A stretch of 64,000 nucleotides of DNA, taken from positions 1-64,000 of the forward strand of contig NZ_JAKIKY010000005.1 of assembly GCF_023349185.1 (NCBI RefSeq), given 5' to 3'. The notes under the pieces are model-generated. The model had not been told where the DNA came from. It saw only the letters and a list, made by a program, of their open reading frames with translations, and made no database searches. Each line of letters opens with the position of its first letter. Positions within the stretch are counted from its first letter, which is position 1. Shown here in pieces: positions 59,199 to 64,000 of this stretch. This stretch comes from Shewanella aquimarina (GTDB taxonomy: Bacteria > Pseudomonadota > Gammaproteobacteria > Enterobacterales > Shewanellaceae). The position numbers and the translations under genes are program-made.

Positions 59199-61085
59199 TT
59201 AGGCTTCTACCAACATGCGGCCACGCATCTCCATGTGGAGGGCGTGACAGAACCAGTTGCAGTAGTACCACTGCACGCCTGGCTTATCGGCGATGAAGGT
59301 AACAGATGCCGTGGCCTGCGGGCCAATCTCCATCTGCACCCCATGGTTGGTCATACAGAAACCGTGGGTCACGTCTTCCACCTGATCCAGGTTGGTGACC
59401 ACCACGGTAACTTCGTCGCCCAACTTAACCTTAAACTCACTCATGCCGTAGTTTGGCGCGACCGAGGTCATGTAGACGCGAACCTTGTTGCCGTCGCGGA
59501 TCACCTTGTTGTCCATCATGAGGCGCACGCCATCTTTTTTTGCCATGGCCACTGTGTCGGCAAACAACGGATCGTCACGAGTCCACAGTTTCTTCGGCTT
59601 GAGCTTGCTGCGGTGCACTATGATGCAGTCATGGGGCTCGGCGAAGGTCGGACCGTCGTGCACCAGCTTCATCTCATCGCCTGAGATATCGATCAGCTGA
59701 TCGTTCTCTGGGCGTAGCGGACCCACGGGCAGGAATCTGTCCTTGGAGAACTTACACAGAGATACCAACCACTTTCCGTCGGCGTCGCGGGTTTCGCCCT
59801 GAGAGGTATGGTTATGGCCCGGCTGATAGTGTACGTCCAGCTTCTGGCGCAGGTAATTCACCTTCTTGCCCTGGTAGGCCTGAATCGCTTCCTCTACGTT
59901 CCATTTGGCGATCTGGCTATCGAGGAAGAGGGTGGTGTAGGCGTAGCCCTTGTTGTCGAATGCCGTGTGTAGCGGGCCGAGGCCTAGCTCAGGTTCACCG
60001 ACGATGGCGTCTCTTGGCTTGATCTTGTCTTCGAACAGGTCGTCCAGCTTCTCGATGGAGATGATAGAGACGGTAGGTGACAGCTTACCGTTGGCGACAA
60101 AGTATTTGCCGCTTGGCGAGGTGTTCAATCCGTGAGGCGACTTAGGCACGGGAATGTAGCGGGTCAGATCTGAGCCCTTACGGCCATCCAGTACAGGTAC
60201 CTTGTTGCCGTTGTAGGTCTTGAACTTACCGGCCTTGACCGCGGCTTCACAGCGGGCGAGGTTGAAGATCACCACATGGTCACGCTCGGCGGTGATCATC
60301 TCGCTGAGGTTCATGCCCATCTCTGAGTTGTAACAGGTGGAGGCGAAGTACTTACCGTCGTAGTCGGCGTCAGTGTTGTCCAGGTTACCATCGACCATCA
60401 CCTGGAAGGCGACCTCCATCTTCTCGGCGTCGATCACGTTGAACAGTGAGCGGTAGGTGCTGACATCTTCCAATGTCTCCTTACCATTGTTGTCCAGTGG
60501 GACCTCGAACTCGCCGTTACAGATGACATACTTGGTATAGGGAACCTTCTGTACCCGCAGGCCGTGGATGGCCTGGGCGTTAGGCACACTGATCATCTTA
60601 TCTGTCTTCATGACGTCACAGCGGATACGCGCCACGCGTGTGTTGGCCTTATCATTGATAAACAGATACTTACCATCGTAACGACCGTCTTGCATACTCA
60701 TGTGAGGATGGTGGGCATCGCCCGCCAGCAGGTGAGCGCTGTCACCCTTGACCGCCTTACTCTCGTTGGTGATGCCCCAGCCGGTGGCACTGTCGATGTT
60801 GAATACCGGGATACGCATCAGCTCGCGCATCGAGGGCAGGCCCATGATTCGCACTTCGCCCGAGTGTCCACCGCTCCAGAAACCATAATATTCGTCCAGC
60901 TCACCCGGATGCACCACAGGGCTGTTGCCAGCCTCGGCCGCCTGGGCCTTGGCCATCGAGGCGAACATGGCGGCGCTCATGGGCGCGGCGACAGCGCCGG
61001 CGCCGAGCAGGGCCGTCTTGCCCATAAACTCGCGTCGTCCGGCGTTTTCCAACTGGTTTGCCGGTTTGTTATTGTTATCTTGCAT
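59199..61085 (-). CDS. nosZ: NosZ, nitrous oxide reductase (clade I)
   Basis: NosZ reduces N2O to N2 in the periplasm, the last step of denitrification. The 628 residues begin with a Tat signal (GRREFMGK), which marks clade I. The beta-propeller carries the CuZ-site histidines (HHPHMS, HNHTSQ, EPHDC), and the cupredoxin domain has the CuA ligands H574, C609, W611, C613, H617 and M620, spaced exactly as in Paracoccus. All copper ligands I can recognise are present, so the enzyme should be active. It follows nosR by 64 bp. Confidence 0.98.
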   Translation of the reverse strand: MQDNNNKPANQLENAGRREFMGKTALLGAGAVAAPMSAAMFASMAKAQAAEAGNSPVVHPGELDEYYGFWSGGHSGEVRIMGLPSMRELMRIPVFNIDSATGWGITNESKAVKGDSAHLLAGDAHHPHMSMQDGRYDGKYLFINDKANTRVARIRCDVMKTDKMISVPNAQAIHGLRVQKVPYTKYVICNGEFEVPLDNNGKETLEDVSTYRSLFNVIDAEKMEVAFQVMVDGNLDNTDADYDGKYFASTCYNSEMGMNLSEMITAERDHVVIFNLARCEAAVKAGKFKTYNGNKVPVLDGRKGSDLTRYIPVPKSPHGLNTSPSGKYFVANGKLSPTVSIISIEKLDDLFEDKIKPRDAIVGEPELGLGPLHTAFDNKGYAYTTLFLDSQIAKWNVEEAIQAYQGKKVNYLRQKLDVHYQPGHNHTSQGETRDADGKWLVSLCKFSKDRFLPVGPLRPENDQLIDISGDEMKLVHDGPTFAEPHDCIIVHRSKLKPKKLWTRDDPLFADTVAMAKKDGVRLMMDNKVIRDGNKVRVYMTSVAPNYGMSEFKVKLGDEVTVVVTNLDQVEDVTHGFCMTNHGVQMEIGPQATASVTFIADKPGVQWYYCNWFCHALHMEMRGRMLVEA

Positions 61086-61149
61086 AGTCCATCTCCATCA
61101 TAGTTGTATTGACTTTAATTACCTGCACTTAAATGTGTGTTGCTTGGTC

Positions 61150-63279
61150 CTATACGGCAGTGACCGTTGGGATCTCTTGTTCCTTATATTGCCTGCGCTT
61201 ACGGGCCATCTTCTTCAGCGGTGGACACTTCTCTTCGTTGAAATAGGTCACCTGACAGTCGAGGCAGTAGTGGCACTCGCGCATGTTGATCACCCCGTTG
61301 GGATGAATCGCCTGGATCTCGCACTCTTTGGCACAGGTCTTACAAGGCGTGCCGCACTCGGGGCGACGCTTGAGCCAGTCGAACAGTCGCACGCTGTTGC
61401 TTACCGACAGTGCGGCGCCCAGCGGGCAGAGATAGCGGCAGAAGGTCTTGCGATTAAACAGGCTGGAGAAGATCATCAAGAGCGCCCAGAGAATGAAGGG
61501 CCATTCGCGATCAAACTTGAGCAAGAAGGTGGTCTTGAAGGGTTCTATTTCGGCAAACTGCTCGGCCATGGCCAGTGAATCCAGCGACAGGCCAAACAGC
61601 GCCAGTAAAATCAGATATTTGATGGCCCATAGGCGCTCGTGCACGGCGAAGGGCAGCTCTATTTGTGGCAGCTTGAGGTAGCGGCCCATGACATTGACCA
61701 ACTCCTGCAGGGCGCCGAAGGGACAGAGCCAGCCGCAGTAGACGGCGCGTCCCCACAGCAACATGGTGACCGCGGCGGCGCACCAAAGAACGAAGATGAT
61801 GGGATCGAGCAGGAAGAGATCCCAGGAGAAATCTTTCATCAGGGCGTGCAGGAAGGTGAACACGTTGACCACAGAGAGTTGCCCGCCCCAGCTCCAGCCG
61901 ATCACGAGCACTGTCACTACCAGGAAGCCATGGCGCAGGCGGTGCATGAAGGTAGGGTGTTTGACCAGAATATCCTGGAAGAAGAGGATAAGCAGCAAGA
62001 CGCCCATGAGGATCAGCAGCAACACGACTTCTACCTGTCTGTCATGCCAGATCTGCTGCACCATGGTGAGTTCGGGTTCTGGGACTATGGCCGCCGGGGT
62101 GTCCACATACTTATCGAGCGGATCGTACTGACCCTTAAAGCTGGTGAACAGGCTGTCGATAGGGCCCTTCTGACGTCTGACCAAGAGTTCGAATTGCCAG
62201 CTTGCACCCGGATCGAACTCGTGATGCTCGGCGATGCGAAACACTGACATCTCTTTGAACTTGGGGGCCCCCTGAATGTAGAGGTCGCTGATGCGGTTGT
62301 GGTCCAGGTCCCTGAAGGAGATGGCGTTATCTTTCTGATGGACCTGGATGCGATCGAAGATACCACCGCGCACATAGCCTGAGCCCTTGAACGAGTAGCC
62401 GTTGCCCATGACGGCCACCAGGTGTTCGCCGGGTTGTAGATTCTGCATCATCCACTGATAGTCGGCCTCGCCGAAGAGGTTCTTGCCTATGGTGGGGATG
62501 TCGGCCAGGGTGTAATAGATCTCGGCAAACATCTCCTGTTTTTCATCCGCACTGGCCTTGTCTACGTCCTCGGCGGCGGTGCCCATGAAGGCTTCGTCGA
62601 CGGCGCCGCGGTTCAGGTGGAGTTTGCGAATCGAGCCATCGCCGGTCAGCTTGGTCCAGTTGGCCGGAGAGAAGAGTTCCTGCTTGATGGTCGAGATAGG
62701 CTGGATCTGGTCGGCCTGCTGGTCGATAATCCCGAGCGCGATGGCGGCCTGGGTGGCGGCCTTGGTGATGGCGACGTTCATCACCATGACGGTTACCGTC
62801 GCGCCGGAGAGGCCGTCGATGGCGACTATGCCCTCCTTCTCGTTGCCGCCCACCTTGAGCCTGTCCTTGACCGACAGCCCGGTATATTGCTCGGCAAACT
62901 TCCACAGCTTACTCTCGGGGATCCCCGCCAGGATGATGGGTTCATGGTGCTCCAGCACCTTAGCGCCCAGGTATTTACCCGCTGGATCTATGGCGACGAG
63001 TATGTTGACCGGCTCGCCCGAGTAGGCAGGAATGCGAGCAATATCATTGGTTTCAAAGCCATAGCCTAAGATCTGCTCGTCTTGGTAGATGGTCCTTAGG
63101 GCAGGCTCGCCCTGCTTGTCTGAGATACGGGTCGCATTTGGAAATAGCTCATGCAGGATAGGCAGGGGATCTTTTGGCGGGCTGACGAACAGGGCGTAGC
63201 TGGGCGTGGCAAGCATAAGTGCCAGTAGGGTGAGTAAAATCCATTTTGCCTGTGTCGTATGGTGTATCAATCTTGCCAC
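61150..63279 (-). CDS. nosR: NosR, FMN- and FeS-containing electron donor for NosZ
   Basis: NosR is an inner-membrane protein that passes electrons to NosZ and is required for its activity. The start I choose is the GTG at 63279 (709 residues), with AGGAG 7 bp upstream and a clean signal peptide; an ATG 69 bp upstream has no ribosome site. The periplasmic FMN domain has SGAT with the flavin Thr near 161. About six membrane helices carry CGWLCPFG and CRYLCP, and two 4Fe-4S clusters follow near the C-terminus. It opens the nosRZDFYL transcript. Confidence 0.93.
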   Translation of the reverse strand: MARLIHHTTQAKWILLTLLALMLATPSYALFVSPPKDPLPILHELFPNATRISDKQGEPALRTIYQDEQILGYGFETNDIARIPAYSGEPVNILVAIDPAGKYLGAKVLEHHEPIILAGIPESKLWKFAEQYTGLSVKDRLKVGGNEKEGIVAIDGLSGATVTVMVMNVAITKAATQAAIALGIIDQQADQIQPISTIKQELFSPANWTKLTGDGSIRKLHLNRGAVDEAFMGTAAEDVDKASADEKQEMFAEIYYTLADIPTIGKNLFGEADYQWMMQNLQPGEHLVAVMGNGYSFKGSGYVRGGIFDRIQVHQKDNAISFRDLDHNRISDLYIQGAPKFKEMSVFRIAEHHEFDPGASWQFELLVRRQKGPIDSLFTSFKGQYDPLDKYVDTPAAIVPEPELTMVQQIWHDRQVEVVLLLILMGVLLLILFFQDILVKHPTFMHRLRHGFLVVTVLVIGWSWGGQLSVVNVFTFLHALMKDFSWDLFLLDPIIFVLWCAAAVTMLLWGRAVYCGWLCPFGALQELVNVMGRYLKLPQIELPFAVHERLWAIKYLILLALFGLSLDSLAMAEQFAEIEPFKTTFLLKFDREWPFILWALLMIFSSLFNRKTFCRYLCPLGAALSVSNSVRLFDWLKRRPECGTPCKTCAKECEIQAIHPNGVINMRECHYCLDCQVTYFNEEKCPPLKKMARKRRQYKEQEIPTVTAV

Positions 63280-63363
63280 TCGAACGCTCCTACAGTCAGT
63301 CTCAAGGTGTGTCAACCTAGCGTTATCTATAGTGCATCCTAAATGCATCTTTATGTTTGTGAC

Positions 63364-63377
63364 GTGATTGAGATCAA
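63364..63377 (-). promoter_or_regulatory. FNR/CRP-like box upstream of nosR
   Basis: On the minus strand the sequence is TTGATCTCAATCAC, which matches TTGAT-N4-ATCAA except for the last base. It also resembles a CRP half-site pair (GTGA-N6-TCAA). It is about 90 bp before the nosR start. Both FNR-type and CRP control of anaerobic respiration are known in Shewanella. Confidence 0.5.
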
Positions 63378-63531
63378 ATAAATTGCAAATTTGTTAATTT
63401 GACAGGCTTTTTGCGAGAGCGGTGCGGGGGCTGGATCACCCTGGCGGGCGGTTAACAAGTGGCATTGAAATTGAGTTGGCCGCCTTGTTATTAATTACTT
63501 TTTTATTAACTGAATGGTTAGTGCTAAATGA

Positions 63532-63565
63532 CAGGTCGCGTCACCCGAGCTATGGCCGCGACCTG
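63532..63565 (-). terminator. hairpin after the cytochrome gene
   Basis: A perfect 9-bp stem CAGGTCGCG/CGCGACCTG with a 16-nt loop lies 40 bp beyond the cytochrome stop. The T run is poor (TCATTT), so it may be a weak terminator or an mRNA-end stabiliser. Confidence 0.45.
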
Positions 63566-63604
63566 CTGAGAGAGTATAGTAGCTCTCGATGAACTAGGAC
63601 CGAT

Positions 63605-63901
63605 TTATTTCAGGCTCTCGTAATAGGCCGCCAGGTTGGCGATATCTTCGTCTGTCAGCGGCATAGCCATAGGTGCCATGACTGGGTCTTGACGTGTGCC
63701 TTCTTTAAAGGCTTTCAGTTGCTTCTCAATGTATTGAGCCTTCTGACCTTTGAGGTTAGGGTAGATGGGCGCTAGCGAGATACCGTCCGCACCGTGGCAG
63801 GCGGCACAAAGCATAGATTTTGCTTTACCGGCTTCGATATCGCCTGCGTGTGCCGACAGCGTGAATAGGCTTGCAAAAGCGATGAGGGCAATCTTTTTCA
63901 T
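63605..63901 (-). CDS. small c-type cytochrome
   Basis: A 98-residue periplasmic monoheme cytochrome c. It has a Sec signal (1-19, cleaved after AHA), heme motif CAACH at 32-36 and likely axial Met in VMAPMAMPL. The ending [12 protein letters not shown] is typical of cytochrome c553/c5 types. A GGAG lies 5 bp before the ATG. It lies upstream of nosR on the same strand, with 325 bp and a hairpin between, so it may have its own promoter. Electron delivery to NosZ is plausible from position but not shown. Confidence 0.9.
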   Translation of the reverse strand: MKKIALIAFASLFTLSAHAGDIEAGKAKSMLCAACHGADGISLAPIYPNLKGQKAQYIEKQLKAFKEGTRQDPVMAPMAMPLTDEDIANLAAYYESLK

Positions 63902-63920
63902 ATGAACTCCATTTAAATAA

Positions 63921-63939
63921 GTTCTTTATTTTTAAGAAC
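63921..63939 (-). promoter_or_regulatory. short inverted repeat before the cytochrome gene
   Basis: The dyad GTTCTT-N7-AAGAAC lies about 20 bp before the start codon. It might be an operator or leader hairpin; the evidence is only the symmetry. Confidence 0.3.
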
Positions 63940-64000
63940 AATTGTTGTCGCAATATCTGATGACAGACGACTTAGGTCATCTAAAAATAGGCGGCGTCAA

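Larger units (their letters stand above)
63280..63604. other. 325-bp non-coding region between nosR and the cytochrome gene
   Basis: It holds the hairpin after the cytochrome gene and an FNR/CRP-like box before nosR, listed separately. No protein gene is seen. Confidence 0.6.

Overview
The window is a chromosomal segment of a gamma-proteobacterium, almost certainly a Shewanella. The inference rests on recognised protein families and gene order: mutT-yacG-zapD-coaE-pilDCBA, nadC, ampDE, pdhR-aceEF-lpdA, a propeller GGDEF/EAL protein and acnB in a row. It also rests on a complete nitrous oxide reductase (nos) cluster. Only some Shewanella carry nos, S. loihica among them, so a nosZ-positive species is my best guess. 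No rRNA, tRNA, prophage, insertion sequence or CRISPR array was seen. Gene density is high and most genes are ordinary chromosomal ones.

Layout. 1-480: gene-poor end with a 7-bp tandem repeat. 481-6983 (minus): pilA-pilB-pilC-pilD (type IV pilus) running into coaE-zapD-yacG-mutT. 6984-7894: long non-coding stretch rich in hairpins. 7895-10522: nadC, divergent from ampD-ampE. 10761-17801: pyruvate dehydrogenase operon with its repressor PdhR and a perfect PdhR operator. 17944-27159: a 1484-residue sensor/c-di-GMP protein, a patatin autotransporter (type Vd) and an M13 metallopeptidase lipoprotein, with two miniature inverted-repeat elements in the gaps. 27404-33191: hxpB, acnB, rsd and hemE, with a candidate small RNA between rsd and hemE.

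33275-37012 (minus): an operon of two spondin-domain secreted proteins followed by an OmpR-type response regulator and its histidine kinase. The regulator's ribosome binding site is buried in a 10-bp stem. 37333-43929: a second GGDEF/EAL protein, a short-chain dehydrogenase and a 1000-residue repeat lipoprotein. 44217-47183: purH-purD. 47481-49391: a ZntR-type MerR regulator with a textbook 20-bp-spacer promoter, followed at once by a COG0701 permease carrying a loop with six Cys-Cys pairs. 49467-52610: a DUF4382 lipoprotein, a YebC-family protein and a LysR regulator. 52721-55410: an EmrAB-type efflux pair divergent from the LysR gene.

55451-63901 (minus): cytochrome c, nosR, nosZ, nosD, nosF, nosY, nosL. 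This is a full clade I (Tat-exported) N2O respiration unit. NosZ is the reductase, NosR the membrane electron donor, NosDFY the maturation transporter, NosL the copper chaperone, and the small cytochrome c is a possible electron carrier.

The most novel-looking items are the Cys-rich permease operon, the spondin/two-component operon with its sequestered ribosome binding site, and the candidate small RNA between rsd and hemE.
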